64,000 nucleotides of DNA from Chitinophaga sancti (GCF_034087045.1 NZ_CP139247.1:2258001-2322000); one strand, 5' to 3'. Numbered from the stretch's first letter, positions 8,213-16,613 are shown. Numbers and translations: made by a program. Notes: generated from the sequence alone by a model not told the origin.

Positions 8213-9432
8213 AAAGAACAATAGGAATAATCATCGCTTCTGTATTCTTGCTATTGTTCGTGGTAGCAATAATAGCTTCCAATATGCAGTCGTTATCACG
8301 GGATGAGGACCTGCACCTGGAAAAGCAGACATTTTCTTATAAGGATAAAAATCCGGGGGGCTGCTATGTGATGTTCGAATCTCTGCCATCCTTTTACGAT
8401 GGCGAACATCCCAATGTAGTTTCCAAACCATTTGCTGCCACTGCTAAGAAAGACATTAATCTCAGAACCGGGGAAGGTATTCTTTACTACCTGGTGGCAA
8501 ACAGGCTGTTTACCACAGCAGAAGATGTGGATTCCATGATTGAGTTTGTGAACAGGGGCAACCAGCTTTTTGTAGCAGCCACTGATCTGGACAGTACCTT
8601 TATAAGCAGGTTATATACCAGGGTGTCGAACAACACTAATTTTTTTGCAAAACCAGGTGCCGAAGAGCACTATGTGAACCATGCACTGCCGCCTGATACT
8701 GTATATGCCCGGGATTCAATTGCAGGGGGCCGTTACTTTACCCTGCTGGATACGGCAAGGACTACGATATTGGGTACAGACAGTCATTTCAGGGCCAATT
8801 TTGTAAAGATCAATGTCGGAAAGGGACAGGTCTTTTTGCTGCTGCAACCTTCTATTCTGACCAACTACTTCCTGATGTATAAACACAATCTTGGTTCACT
8901 TGAAAAACTGGCGGCTTACACCTATGGTTATTCCACCGTGTACTGGGATGAATTTTATAAATATCACCAGTATCCACAGGAAGGAGAATTTAGTCAGTGG
9001 AGTGTGCTGATGCGCTATCCTTCCCTGCGCTGGGCATTGTGGCTGCTGGTATTGCTCTTGCTGCTGTATGCCCTTTTTGAAAGTAAAAGAAGACAACGGA
9101 TTATTCCTGACAAAGTAGTGTTGACAAATAACTCGCTGGAATTCGTAGAAGCGCTGGGGCAGTTATACTATCAACAGCATGACAACGTGAACCTGGCGAG
9201 AAAGATCATCATGCAATGGCTGGAATTTATCCGCACAAAATATTATCTGAATACAAATACGATCGACGACGACTTTATACGTCGTTTATCACATAAAGCA
9301 GGTATGCCGCTGGCAGAAGTAGAAGCGATCATTGACAGTATTCACTTTATACAGCTGGCGGATAAAATCACAGATACATACCTGAAGGAGTTTTACAGTA
9401 AAATACAGGCGTTTTATTTAAATACTAAATAA
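8209..9432 (+). CDS. DUF4350 domain-containing membrane protein
   Basis: 407 aa starting with GTG (4-nt overlap with the previous stop). An N-terminal helix (about 4-23) is followed by an extracytoplasmic domain of about 240 residues with the DUF4350 pattern (GEGILYYLVANRLFTTAEDVDSMIEFVNRGNQLFVAATDLD), a second helix (about 265-287, WALWLLVLLLLLYALF) and a cytosolic helical tail. DUF4350 folds like a GATase1/BatA-type alpha-beta domain. Its position between DUF4129 and MoxR is fixed in related operons. Function unknown. Confidence 0.72.
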   Translation: MKRTIGIIIASVFLLLFVVAIIASNMQSLSRDEDLHLEKQTFSYKDKNPGGCYVMFESLPSFYDGEHPNVVSKPFAATAKKDINLRTGEGILYYLVANRLFTTAEDVDSMIEFVNRGNQLFVAATDLDSTFISRLYTRVSNNTNFFAKPGAEEHYVNHALPPDTVYARDSIAGGRYFTLLDTARTTILGTDSHFRANFVKINVGKGQVFLLLQPSILTNYFLMYKHNLGSLEKLAAYTYGYSTVYWDEFYKYHQYPQEGEFSQWSVLMRYPSLRWALWLLVLLLLLYALFESKRRQRIIPDKVVLTNNSLEFVEALGQLYYQQHDNVNLARKIIMQWLEFIRTKYYLNTNTIDDDFIRRLSHKAGMPLAEVEAIIDSIHFIQLADKITDTYLKEFYSKIQAFYLNTK

Positions 9433-10412
9433 TGGAGGAAACTACATTTCATCCCCGTACAGATTTTTATGCATTGCACCAGGGTGTAGCTGCTATACGG
9501 GAACAGATAGGAAAAGTAATTGTCGGTCAGCACGAAATGGTGGAACTGCTCATCACCGGTTTGCTGACACAGGGACATGTACTGATCGAAGGAGTACCCG
9601 GAGTAGCAAAGACGCTGACCGCAAAACTGCTGGCCAGAAGTATCGATGCAGATTTTTCCAGGTTACAGTTCACACCTGATATTATGCCTGCCGATGTGTT
9701 AGGTACCTCAGTATTCAATCCTGAATCGAGGAACTTCGAATATAAACGAGGACCGGTTTTCAGCAACCTGGTACTGATTGATGAGATCAACCGTGCCCCT
9801 GCCAAGACACAGGCGGCCCTGTTCGAGGTGATGGAAGAAAAACAGATCACCAACGATGGTATCACGCATCCATTGCCTGCGCCATTCATGGTTGTCGCTA
9901 CCCAGAACCCCATTGAACAGGAAGGAACTTATCGCCTGCCTGAAGCACAGCTGGACCGTTTTCTTTTTAAGATCGAAGTGAAATATCCTTCATTGAACGA
10001 AGAGATCACTATGCTGCAGGCTATGCACCAGTTCAATGGGCTGACAGACCTGACTAAAATGGTGGATAAAGTGGTGACAGCCAGCCAGATCATCGAATTC
10101 CAGGCACTTGTGAGGAAAGTACATATTGAAGATAAACTGCTGCACTACATTGCAGCACTGATCCAGGAAACCCGTGTGAATGCTTCCCTGTACCTGGGTG
10201 CATCTCCACGTGCTTCTATCGCGGTGATGAATTGTGCAAAAGCAACTGCGGCCATTAACAACCGTGATTTCGTAACGCCGGATGATATTGTGAACATGCT
10301 GCCACATGTATTGCGTCACCGCATTATGCTGACACCTGAGCGTGAAATGGAAGGCATCACAACCGATGAAGTGATCGCCCAGATCATCAAAGCTGTAGAA
10401 GTACCGAGGTAA
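9432..10412 (+). CDS. MoxR family AAA+ ATPase
   Basis: 326 aa. Walker A GVPGVAKT (54-61), Walker B LIDEIN (115-120) followed by RAPAKTQAALFEVMEEKQIT, sensor 1 VVATQNPIEQEGTYRLPEAQLDRF, and a C-terminal lid with ASPRASIAVMNCAKA. These are diagnostic of the MoxR branch, which acts as a chaperone that activates partner proteins having VWA domains. The adjoining DUF58 gene is such a partner type. ATG overlaps the previous stop by one base. Confidence 0.92.
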   Translation: MEETTFHPRTDFYALHQGVAAIREQIGKVIVGQHEMVELLITGLLTQGHVLIEGVPGVAKTLTAKLLARSIDADFSRLQFTPDIMPADVLGTSVFNPESRNFEYKRGPVFSNLVLIDEINRAPAKTQAALFEVMEEKQITNDGITHPLPAPFMVVATQNPIEQEGTYRLPEAQLDRFLFKIEVKYPSLNEEITMLQAMHQFNGLTDLTKMVDKVVTASQIIEFQALVRKVHIEDKLLHYIAALIQETRVNASLYLGASPRASIAVMNCAKATAAINNRDFVTPDDIVNMLPHVLRHRIMLTPEREMEGITTDEVIAQIIKAVEVPR

Positions 10413-10413
10413 T

Positions 10414-11751
10414 ATGAAGAAAACATTTCTGGCATTATTCTTTACCACCCGCCTGTATACGATTATAGGTGCACTGGCACTGTTCTTTATACTGGCTTAT
10501 TTTTTCCCGGTGTTATACCCGGTGGCTTTGTTCCTGGTAGCGGGGCTGGGGTTATTGTGGCTGGTCGATTTGTTCTTCCTGTTTACCGCAGGTCCTGATC
10601 CGTTTCCTGTATCCAGGGTTATGGGGCAGCGCTTTAGTAATGGAGATGACAATACCATTCGTCTGCATGTAAAAAATAACTTTCGTTTTCCTGTGTTTGT
10701 CACTATACTGGATGAATTACCTTTTCAATTCCAGCTGAGAGATTTCAGGCAGAAAACAATGTTGAAACCCGGAGAATCGAAAGTGGTGGAATACTTGCTG
10801 CGTCCGGTGGAGAGAGGAGAATACCAGTTTGGCGATACGAATTCATTTGTAAAAAGTCCGATCGGGCTGGTGCAAAGACGTATTATAAAAGCCGGTGCGG
10901 AAACGGTGAAAGTATATCCTTCATTTTTGCAGTTGCGCAATTTTGAGTTGTATACATTCGATGATCGTGTGGGAGAGATGGGGGTACATAAAAAGAAGAT
11001 GATTGGCCAGAGTATGGAATTTGATCATATTAAAGAATATGTGCGTGGCGATGATGTGAGAAGAGTGAACTGGAAAGCCACAGCGCGCAGAGGTGGATTG
11101 ATGATAAATAACTATGTGGAAGAGAAGTCGCAGCAGATCTATTGTGTGATTGATAAAGGGAGGGCGATGAAGATGCCCTTTGAAGGTATGACATTGCTGG
11201 ATTATGCCATCAATTCTTCGCTGGTGTTCAGCAATATCGCTTTGCAGAAAGGGGATAAGGCGGGACTGGTCACGCTGATGGAGCAGGATGTAGATGTATT
11301 GCCGGCGAGCAGTAAGAAAGTACAGCTGAATAAAATTCTGGATACCCTGTATGCACAGGAAACGCAGTGGCAGGAGAGTGACTATGAAAAGCTGGTGGTA
11401 ACACTGCGTAGTCATTTCAACCAACGCTCCCTGCTGATATTGTTTACAAACTTTGAGTCATTGTCCGCCTTGCAGAGACAGATGCCTTACCTGCGCCGGT
11501 TGTCAAAATATCATTTGTTGCTGGTGGTATTTTTTGAGAATACAGAATTAAAGAAAATCACCCAGGAAACGCCTACAGCAGTAGAAGACATTTACAGACA
11601 GGTGATTGCGCAGAAGTTTGCTTATGAGAAGAAGCAAATGGTGCGTGAGCTGGCGCAGTTCGGGATCCTTTCCCTGTTGACTACGCCGCAGCAGTTGAGT
11701 TTGCACCTGATCAACAAATACCTGGAGCTGAAATCACGCTCACTCATTTAA
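10414..11751 (+). CDS. DUF58 domain-containing protein (VWA-like MoxR partner)
   Basis: 445 aa. Two membrane helices at the N-terminus (about 10-60), then a beta-sandwich region, then the DUF58 signature GDDVRRVNWKATARRGGLMINNY (about 210-232) leading into a VWA-like fold (IYCVIDKGRAMKM). It starts one base after the MoxR stop codon. DUF58 proteins are taken to be the targets of MoxR ATPases; the process served here is unknown. Its last 12 bp overlap the 3' end of the convergent hypothetical gene. Confidence 0.85.
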   Translation: MKKTFLALFFTTRLYTIIGALALFFILAYFFPVLYPVALFLVAGLGLLWLVDLFFLFTAGPDPFPVSRVMGQRFSNGDDNTIRLHVKNNFRFPVFVTILDELPFQFQLRDFRQKTMLKPGESKVVEYLLRPVERGEYQFGDTNSFVKSPIGLVQRRIIKAGAETVKVYPSFLQLRNFELYTFDDRVGEMGVHKKKMIGQSMEFDHIKEYVRGDDVRRVNWKATARRGGLMINNYVEEKSQQIYCVIDKGRAMKMPFEGMTLLDYAINSSLVFSNIALQKGDKAGLVTLMEQDVDVLPASSKKVQLNKILDTLYAQETQWQESDYEKLVVTLRSHFNQRSLLILFTNFESLSALQRQMPYLRRLSKYHLLLVVFFENTELKKITQETPTAVEDIYRQVIAQKFAYEKKQMVRELAQFGILSLLTTPQQLSLHLINKYLELKSRSLI

Positions 11752-12375
11752 TTTTTTTACAGGAATAGTGGTGAGTGCCTTGAGGCGCTCATCATTTTTG
11801 TATGTGGCTGTCGCATTTACAGATTGTATATCCATTTCATTGTTGTTAATCAGCAGATCCTGCCCCAATAATTTCCCATTACTTACTTCGAAAAAGACGG
11901 CGCTGGTATCCAAAGGGAATATTCTACCAGAGCTATAGATCCCTTCTACATTCAGATAATAATGGAAACCCCTTTTCAGGCTGTCGGCATAATGGTGAAA
12001 CCGGATGCTGTCCAGCTTGGGGAGTACGATGTCCGCTGTCATAGACTGGGGAACGTCGGCGCTGGTAATGGTCAGCTGGATGGTGTAATCCTGGCTGATG
12101 AGGGATTTTCTGTCCAATAATAAGTAGCCATTCTGAAAGGTACCGCTGTTGGGGACTACCTTGATGCGGTTCCAGTTGTAATTTCCGCGGAGGAAACCGG
12201 GGGTGGTTCTTATTTCGCCGTTGGCGAATGCGATATAGAGGCCGATGGGGATTTTGTTATAGAGTTCGGGGAGGGAGGAGGAGTCGTAGACGGCTTTGAT
12301 GGATGTAACTTCCTTTTGCTGGCCGGCGGCCAACAGGGTAATAAGGGTGGATAAAATGGTGAGGAATGATTTCAT
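11740..12375 (-). CDS. Hypothetical secreted protein
   Basis: 211 aa with a signal peptide (MKSFLTILSTLITLLAAGQQ). The mature part looks beta-rich (LYIAFANGEIRTTPGFLRGNYNWNRI, DYTIQLTITSADVP) and ends in IPVKKLNE without a sorting motif. I do not recognise the family. The stop overlaps the 3' end of the DUF58 gene by 12 bp on the opposite strand. A near-consensus box TACCTTTC lies 4 nt before the ATG. Confidence 0.6.
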   Translation of the reverse strand: MKSFLTILSTLITLLAAGQQKEVTSIKAVYDSSSLPELYNKIPIGLYIAFANGEIRTTPGFLRGNYNWNRIKVVPNSGTFQNGYLLLDRKSLISQDYTIQLTITSADVPQSMTADIVLPKLDSIRFHHYADSLKRGFHYYLNVEGIYSSGRIFPLDTSAVFFEVSNGKLLGQDLLINNNEMDIQSVNATATYKNDERLKALTTIPVKKLNE

Positions 12376-12379
12376 AGGG

Positions 12380-12387
12380 GAAAGGTA
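12380..12387 (-). promoter_or_regulatory. Possible -7 box (TACCTTTC) 4 nt before a start codon
   Basis: One mismatch to TAnnTTTG, reading TACCTTTC-CCCT-ATG on the minus strand; same spacing as the perfect boxes elsewhere in the window. Confidence 0.3.
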
Positions 12388-12446
12388 TAAAAAATCGTTC
12401 CAAATAGGGTGTAGCTTCGATGTAGCTATAGTGCTATAAGGGTACT

Positions 12447-12500
12447 AAAAGGGCACTAAAAGGGCACTTCATTATCCCGGGGATATTGAGGTGCCCTTTT
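12447..12500. repeat. Tandem-armed hairpin (AAAAGGGCAC) downstream of nitronate monooxygenase
   Basis: AAAAGGGCAC occurs twice in tandem (12447-12456 and 12458-12467) and its complement GTGCCCTTTT once (12491-12500). The second copy gives a nearly continuous 20-bp stem closed by a CGG loop; the first copy can replace it. Likely a terminator or processing hairpin. Confidence 0.6.
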
Positions 12501-12596
12501 GGTGACGAATTGGTGACGTAGTTATGACGAAGAGGCATCGAAGAAGCATCGTCGAAGAAGCGACCTACTCAAGGTGGACCTGAGGTGGACTTATAT
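12501..12596. repeat. Imperfect short-word repeats in intergenic DNA
   Basis: Overlapping short words recur: GGTGACGAA/GGTGACGTA/ATGACGAAG, then GCATCGAAGAAG/GCATCGTCGAAGAAG, then AAGGTGGACC/GAGGTGGACT. There is no regular period or spacer, so it is not a CRISPR array. Confidence 0.5.
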
Positions 12597-12614
12597 ATGG
12601 TATTGGATTGATTT

Positions 12615-13613
12615 TTAGATAGTTGCGCTGATATTCTTTCCAGCGTCCAGGGCAAGCTTTGTTTCCTGCATCAGGTTGTGAACAATTTCTTCAATAGAGC
12701 TGATTTCTTTTACGAGTTCTACGCTCTGGCCGGCGGACCATAATTGTTGATAATTCCCGGGTTTTACGGCCTGTTCCAGTTTTTTCATCCCCCTGAGTTG
12801 TACGAGCATTTTGAAGTATTTGCGGGTACGGGCGTTGTTATTGAGGAGTTTTTCGAACCAGTTTTGTGTATAACCGATTTTCTGGGCGGTGGGGGTATTA
12901 ATGATATTGCAGGGGGTACCGGAGAGGCGTTCAGTAAGTACGATGTCGTCCATGCCGTATTGGAGAATGGCGTTTTTGTATTCGTCGCTCACGGAGGCTT
13001 CGTGGCTGGCAATAAACCGGGTACCGATAGATACGCCGTCGGCACCGAGCAGGAGGGCGCTGGCTATCTGGGTGCCATGGGCAATGCCACCAGCGGCAAC
13101 GAGTATTTTGCCTGGAAAGTGTTCCTTCAGGGAGGGCACCAGTACATGCATAGGGTAGGGGCCTGCATGGCCACCGGCGCCTGCGGTAACGGCGATAAAG
13201 CCATCGCAGCCTGCCTGTGCTGCTTTTTCCGCATGGGCCAGGTTCGTCACATCACAGAGCACTGTGGCGCCATAGCTATGAGCGGCGGCAATGACTTCTT
13301 TGGGACTACCGAGGGAGGTGATATAGAGTGGGACTTTGGATTCGGCACAGACCTGGAGGTGTTTGGAATAGAGCGGGTTGGTCTTTTGGACGATGAGGTT
13401 CACGCCATAGGTACCTTGTGGGGCCTGGGTGCGGTGAGCGTTCAGTCTGTCGAGGACATCCTTGAGTTCACCTTCGCGGCGGTAATTGAGGGAGGGGAAG
13501 GTACCGGCAATACCATTGTCCATAGCAGATCTGACCATAGCTTCATTACTTACCAGAAACATGGGAGCCATGATCACCGGGTACCGGATGGCCAGCGTTG
13601 AGGTTAATTTCAT
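12615..13613 (-). CDS. Nitronate monooxygenase family protein (FMN-dependent)
   Basis: 332 aa TIM barrel. The N-terminal YPVIMAPMFLVSNEAMV and the FMN-phosphate motifs (FIAVTAGAGGHAGPYP, LVAAGGIAHGTQIASALLLGADGVSIGTRFIAS) are the class signatures of nitronate monooxygenase / former 2-nitropropane dioxygenase. The family oxidises alkyl nitronates such as propionate-3-nitronate; some members have other substrates. It follows the riboflavin synthase gene by 17 bp on the same strand, a sensible pairing of a flavin enzyme with flavin synthesis. A long antisense reading frame opposite it is a codon-bias shadow. Confidence 0.88.
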   Translation of the reverse strand: MKLTSTLAIRYPVIMAPMFLVSNEAMVRSAMDNGIAGTFPSLNYRREGELKDVLDRLNAHRTQAPQGTYGVNLIVQKTNPLYSKHLQVCAESKVPLYITSLGSPKEVIAAAHSYGATVLCDVTNLAHAEKAAQAGCDGFIAVTAGAGGHAGPYPMHVLVPSLKEHFPGKILVAAGGIAHGTQIASALLLGADGVSIGTRFIASHEASVSDEYKNAILQYGMDDIVLTERLSGTPCNIINTPTAQKIGYTQNWFEKLLNNNARTRKYFKMLVQLRGMKKLEQAVKPGNYQQLWSAGQSVELVKEISSIEEIVHNLMQETKLALDAGKNISATI

Positions 13614-13630
13614 GCGTGTGTATTTATATG

Positions 13631-14218
13631 CTAGCTGGCTGTTTTCTGCCGTGCGACGTACTTACCCAGGATATCGAATTCCAGGTTGATGATACTGCCG
13701 GCATGAACAGCTGATATATTAGTATGTTCGTAGGTATATGGAATGACAGCGATGGTGAATTCAGTGTTGGTAACATTGAAAACAGTCAGGCTGATACCAT
13801 TGAGGCAGATGGAGCCTTTTTCCACGATAAGACCAGCGAACTGGGCCGGGAAGCGGAAGCGGTATTCCCAGCTACCATTTTGCGGGGTGCAGGAGAGGCA
13901 TTCGCCGGTGGCGTCTACATGGCCCTGCACAATGTGCCCGTCTATGCGGCCATTGAAGAGCATGGCTCTTTCCAGATTTACTTTCTGACCTGGAGTAAGC
14001 AGGCCGATATTGCTTTTCTGGAGGGTTTCGGCAACGGCTACGATCTGGTAGATATCTTTGTCAATGTGGGTAACTGTGAGGCAAACTCCATTGTGGGCGA
14101 TGCTTTGGTCTACTTTCAATTCGGGAGTGAGGGAGGAGCTGATGGAGATGACCATATTGCTGCCTTCCTTTTTTGTAGCTATAACTTCGCCTAGTGATTC
14201 TATTATTCCTGTAAACAT
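13631..14218 (-). CDS. ribE: Riboflavin synthase alpha chain
   Basis: 195 aa with the two tandem lumazine-binding barrels. The first begins with the invariant MFTGIIESLG and has NGVCLTVTHID; the second begins NGRIDGHIVQGHVDATG and has NGISLTVFNV. It dismutates two 6,7-dimethyl-8-ribityllumazine molecules to riboflavin. First gene of a two-gene unit with nitronate monooxygenase. No FMN riboswitch is seen in the short upstream gap. A TAATTTCG box (one mismatch) lies 4 nt before the ATG, so the mRNA may be leaderless. Confidence 0.93.
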   Translation of the reverse strand: MFTGIIESLGEVIATKKEGSNMVISISSSLTPELKVDQSIAHNGVCLTVTHIDKDIYQIVAVAETLQKSNIGLLTPGQKVNLERAMLFNGRIDGHIVQGHVDATGECLSCTPQNGSWEYRFRFPAQFAGLIVEKGSICLNGISLTVFNVTNTEFTIAVIPYTYEHTNISAVHAGSIINLEFDILGKYVARQKTAS

Positions 14219-14222
14219 GGAA

Positions 14223-14230
14223 CGAAATTA
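14223..14230 (-). promoter_or_regulatory. Probable -7 box (TAATTTCG) of ribE
   Basis: Minus strand TAATTTCG-TTCC-ATG. The same TAATTTCG variant occurs in the clear tRNA-Gln promoter of this window, which supports it. Confidence 0.4.
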
Positions 14231-14286
14231 TGGAAAAAAGCGGAGGTGAAAGCTGACGAAAGGCACCCATAAAATTCAAACAATAG

Positions 14287-14319
14287 TTTGTTTTTTTAGA
14301 ATTAAATGGTTTATCTTTG
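14287..14319 (+). promoter_or_regulatory. rpsU promoter
   Basis: TTTG (14287-14290), 21-nt spacer, TATCTTTG (14312-14319), followed by a leader of about 25 nt that includes AAGAGG upstream of the ATG. Confidence 0.65.
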
Positions 14320-14346
14320 CCTTCCTGAAAAAAAGAGGTATTTATT

Positions 14347-14544
14347 ATGTTAATTATCGATTCTAAAGATTGCGAAAATATTGACAAGGCGCTCAAGAAG
14401 TACAAAAAGAAATTTGAGAAAGCGCGTATACTGTTACAACTGAGAACTCGTCAATCTTTCACAAAACCTTCTGTTAAGCGTCGTACCCAGGTGTTGAAAG
14501 CTGTTTACAAACAGCAGTTGGCTACTGGTAAATTTGACGTTTAA
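14347..14544 (+). CDS. rpsU: 30S ribosomal protein S21
   Basis: 65 aa, basic, with the S21 pattern LKKYKKKFEKARILLQLRTRQSFTKPS, the usual Bacteroidota form. S21 sits on the 30S platform near the anti-Shine-Dalgarno end of 16S rRNA. It is one of the few genes here with a purine-rich site (AAGAGG) upstream of the ATG. It opens the block rpsU-xer-hpf-tRNAs-tuf and has its own promoter and terminator. Confidence 0.95.
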   Translation: MLIIDSKDCENIDKALKKYKKKFEKARILLQLRTRQSFTKPSVKRRTQVLKAVYKQQLATGKFDV

Positions 14545-14578
14545 TATCTAATTACGGATAATTCCAACGCAAAATATG

Positions 14579-14624
14579 TGATGATTGTAAGGTTTTTAAT
14601 AACTTTACAATCATCAATTTTTTT
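14579..14624 (+). terminator. rpsU terminator, abutting the recombinase start
   Basis: 12-bp arms TGATGATTGTAA/TTACAATCATCA (14579-14590 and 14605-14616, extendable by G-T and G-C pairs) followed by seven Ts at 14618-14624. The next base is the first base of the GTG start codon of the recombinase. Confidence 0.88.
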
Positions 14625-15569
14625 GTGTTGAGCGACGTATTACCCGCAGTAGTAGACCGTTTCCTGGCTTATATTCAGCTTGAAAAGCGCTATTCCGCGC
14701 ATACCTATGCTGCTTACCAGCAGGATCTTATCCAGTTTTTTACATTTTTACAATCCCAATATGGCGATGTGTCACTTTCTGACATATCGCATTCCTATGT
14801 CCGTACCTGGCTGGTCACTTTAATCGACCAGGGTATGATTGCGAAGACTGTAACCCGCAAAGTTTCTTCACTTAAGTCATTTTTCAAATATGCATTGCAG
14901 CAGGGGGAAATTACCCAAACCCCTATGACGAAGGTATCGGTGCCTAAATTAGGTAGCAGGGTACCACATTTTATTGAAGAAAAGGGGATGCAGGCTATTG
15001 AAGACAATCGAAGTATGAGGAAGGGGACGGAAGATAAACCTATATTTTCGGATGATCTGAAGGGAAAGACCCATAGGATGATATTTGAGTTGTTGTATCA
15101 TACAGGGATACGGTTGTCGGAGTTGATAGGGTTGCAGGTCAGGCATGTTGATATATCCCGGTTGACGATTAAAGTGCTTGGAAAGGGGAATAAGGAGCGG
15201 ATTATACCGATTAGCCCGTTATTGGGGCAGCAAATAGGGGAGTATAAGGATATAAAGAGGAAGGAGCTGGCGGAATTTGATATGGAAGTGTTACTCGTAA
15301 ATCCGGAATCGGGTCGTAAATTATATCCAAAGTATGTCTATAATGTGGTGCGGCATTATCTCACTGCCCACCAGATCACCACGATCAGTCAGAAAAGTCC
15401 GCATACGCTGCGGCACACGTTTGCAACACATTTAATGAACAATGGGGCGGATCTGAACGCAGTGAAAGAGTTGTTGGGTCATGCAAGCCTGGCTTCGACG
15501 CAGGTGTATACGCATAATACTATTGAGAAGTTGAAGGAGGCGTATAAAAAGGCGCATCCAAAGGGATAG
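14625..15569 (+). CDS. XerC/XerD-type tyrosine recombinase
   Basis: 314 aa. N-terminal SAM-like core-binding domain (residues 9-95) and catalytic domain with R163 (HTGIRLSE), K190 region (GKGNKER), H260 and R263 (HTLRHTF), H286 (LLGHAS) and Y295 (TQVYTH). Size and lack of extra domains fit the housekeeping Xer enzymes that resolve chromosome dimers. Start is GTG at 14625 or TTG at 14628; no ATG fits without losing the N-terminal domain. The start lies directly on the T-tract of the rpsU terminator, so expression may depend on read-through or an internal promoter. Context rpsU-xer-hpf is common in Bacteroidota. Confidence 0.9.
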   Translation: MLSDVLPAVVDRFLAYIQLEKRYSAHTYAAYQQDLIQFFTFLQSQYGDVSLSDISHSYVRTWLVTLIDQGMIAKTVTRKVSSLKSFFKYALQQGEITQTPMTKVSVPKLGSRVPHFIEEKGMQAIEDNRSMRKGTEDKPIFSDDLKGKTHRMIFELLYHTGIRLSELIGLQVRHVDISRLTIKVLGKGNKERIIPISPLLGQQIGEYKDIKRKELAEFDMEVLLVNPESGRKLYPKYVYNVVRHYLTAHQITTISQKSPHTLRHTFATHLMNNGADLNAVKELLGHASLASTQVYTHNTIEKLKEAYKKAHPKG

Positions 15570-15881
15570 TATGGCGGCGAAAGGCATTGCATTTTCCCAA
15601 AAGCGTACATTTCTCCTAAATTAAATAGGGAACCCCTTATCTTTTGCCAAAGGCAAATGCAATTCCCCAATATGGGAAAATTCGTTACTTATATATTAAC
15701 AAAATATTACTAAATGGTTATGATAATAACCACTTAATTCGCTAAATTAGTAATGAGTTCTTTGTATGTTGTTTTCATTAGTCGTTACACTCTCATGCCA
15801 TTAAAAATAATTGATTGAAAGCCTATGACGTAATGTTACGAGCATGTACAAGATTGTTAAAACTAAAAAAAATTTAGTGCT
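15570..15881. other. Intergenic region between recombinase and hpf
   Basis: No gene seen. The first 100 bp contain small self-complementary words (TTTGCCAAAGGCAAA, TTCCCC...GGGAAAA); the rest is AT-rich leader or promoter DNA for hpf without a clear TAnnTTTG box. Confidence 0.5.
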
Positions 15882-16181
15882 ATGAACGTTCAAATTCAAA
15901 CTGTGCATTTTGATGCGGATTCCAAATTGATTGATCATGTGAGCAAAAAAGTCGCAAAGCTCAATACTTATTATGACAGGATCATCAGTGTGGAAGTTTT
16001 TCTAAAGTTGGATGGAATAGCCCATCAAATCAAGGATAAAGTAGCCGAGATAAAAGTGCACATTCCGCGCCAGGACTTATTTGTAAAGCACGAAAGCAAA
16101 TCCTTCGAAGAATCTTTTGACCTCGCATTTGACTCCGTTGTTAACCAGATTAAGCGTACTAAGGAGAAAAAACTTCAGTAA
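15882..16181 (+). CDS. hpf: Ribosome hibernation promoting factor, short form (HPF/RaiA family)
   Basis: 99 aa, the short form without the C-terminal dimerisation domain. The fold pattern is clear: MNVQIQTVHFDADSKLIDHVSKKVAKLNTYYDRI, then VEVFLKLDG, KVAEIKVHIPRQDLFVKHESKSFEESFDLAFDSVVNQIKRTKEK. It binds the 30S decoding channel and silences ribosomes in stationary phase. It sits between the recombinase and the tRNA operon, an order typical of the phylum. Confidence 0.9.
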   Translation: MNVQIQTVHFDADSKLIDHVSKKVAKLNTYYDRIISVEVFLKLDGIAHQIKDKVAEIKVHIPRQDLFVKHESKSFEESFDLAFDSVVNQIKRTKEKKLQ

Positions 16182-16195
16182 AATCTTAAAAATAT

Positions 16196-16226
16196 TTTGG
16201 AATTAATAATCTGTTTACTACCTTTG
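16196..16226 (+). promoter_or_regulatory. Upstream promoter (P1) of the tRNA-tuf operon
   Basis: TTTG (16196-16199), exactly 19 nt, TACCTTTG (16219-16226). The -7 box forms part of the left arm of a large inverted repeat, so the transcript would start inside the hairpin. Confidence 0.7.
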
Positions 16227-16266
16227 CCATCCCGATCGAAAAAAGGGATCGGGCAAAGGTAGTAAA
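16214..16266. repeat. Large inverted repeat overlapping promoter P1
   Basis: Arms TTTACTACCTTTG (16214-16226) and CAAAGGTAGTAAA (16254-16266), plus an inner 7-bp stem CCCGATC/GATCGGG, separated by a 4-nt CCAT bulge. May also act as the hpf terminator. Confidence 0.8.
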
Positions 16267-16273
16267 GTTCTTT
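16266..16273 (+). promoter_or_regulatory. boxA-like element AGTTCTTT, copy 1
   Basis: AGTTCTTT between P1 and P2. Identical octamers occur at 16791-16798 and 17052-17059 in the same operon; similar words stand in Bacteroidota rRNA spacers. Role in antitermination is inference. Confidence 0.4.
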
Positions 16274-16340
16274 ACTGTAGGGCATTTTAGCCAATACGAT
16301 CAGGTACGAAAAAAAAGTACTAAGTGCTGAAAAAAAAGAT

Positions 16341-16370
16341 TTTGAGAATAACAAAATACTATTATTTTTG
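16341..16370 (+). promoter_or_regulatory. Main promoter (P2) of the tRNA-tuf operon
   Basis: TTTG (16341-16344), 18-nt spacer, TATTTTTG (16363-16370), followed by GCACCCTCTT; about 80 nt before tRNA-Thr. Confidence 0.7.
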
Positions 16371-16455
16371 CACCCTCTTAAGACAGCAACTAAGAAGCAG
16401 ATAAAGCAACTAAAAAGCGCTTAAGAAAAGTACTCAAGATATAAATACTTGGTAT

Positions 16456-16529
16456 GCCAGCATAGCTCAGTTGGCCAGAGCTACTGATTTGTAATCAGTG
16501 GGTCGGGGGTTCGAATCCCTCTGCTGGCT
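16456..16529 (+). tRNA. tRNA-Thr (TGT)
   Basis: 74 nt. Acceptor GCCAGCA/TGCTGGC, anticodon stem CTGAT/ATCAG around TTTGTAA with anticodon TGT, T-loop TTCGAAT. CCA is not encoded. Confidence 0.93.
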
Positions 16530-16613
16530 CCGGAGGAAATCCGAAGCAAACAAAATAAAGTAAGTCCCGCAACGGATGAAGAGGTTTGTGGAAGTTTTTC
16601 AGGAGTAAAGAAT

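Noticed and set aside
12501..12596. Possible CRISPR-like repeats
   Set aside because: No fixed repeat unit, no unique spacers, no cas genes; repeats overlap each other.
12744..13601. 285-codon frame antisense to nitronate monooxygenase
   Set aside because: Mirror of the codon bias of the real gene; low-complexity Gly/Glu-rich product and no family features.
14219..14346. Possible FMN riboswitch upstream of ribE
   Set aside because: The gap is only about 130 bp, shared with the rpsU promoter, and none of the RFN core motifs is present.
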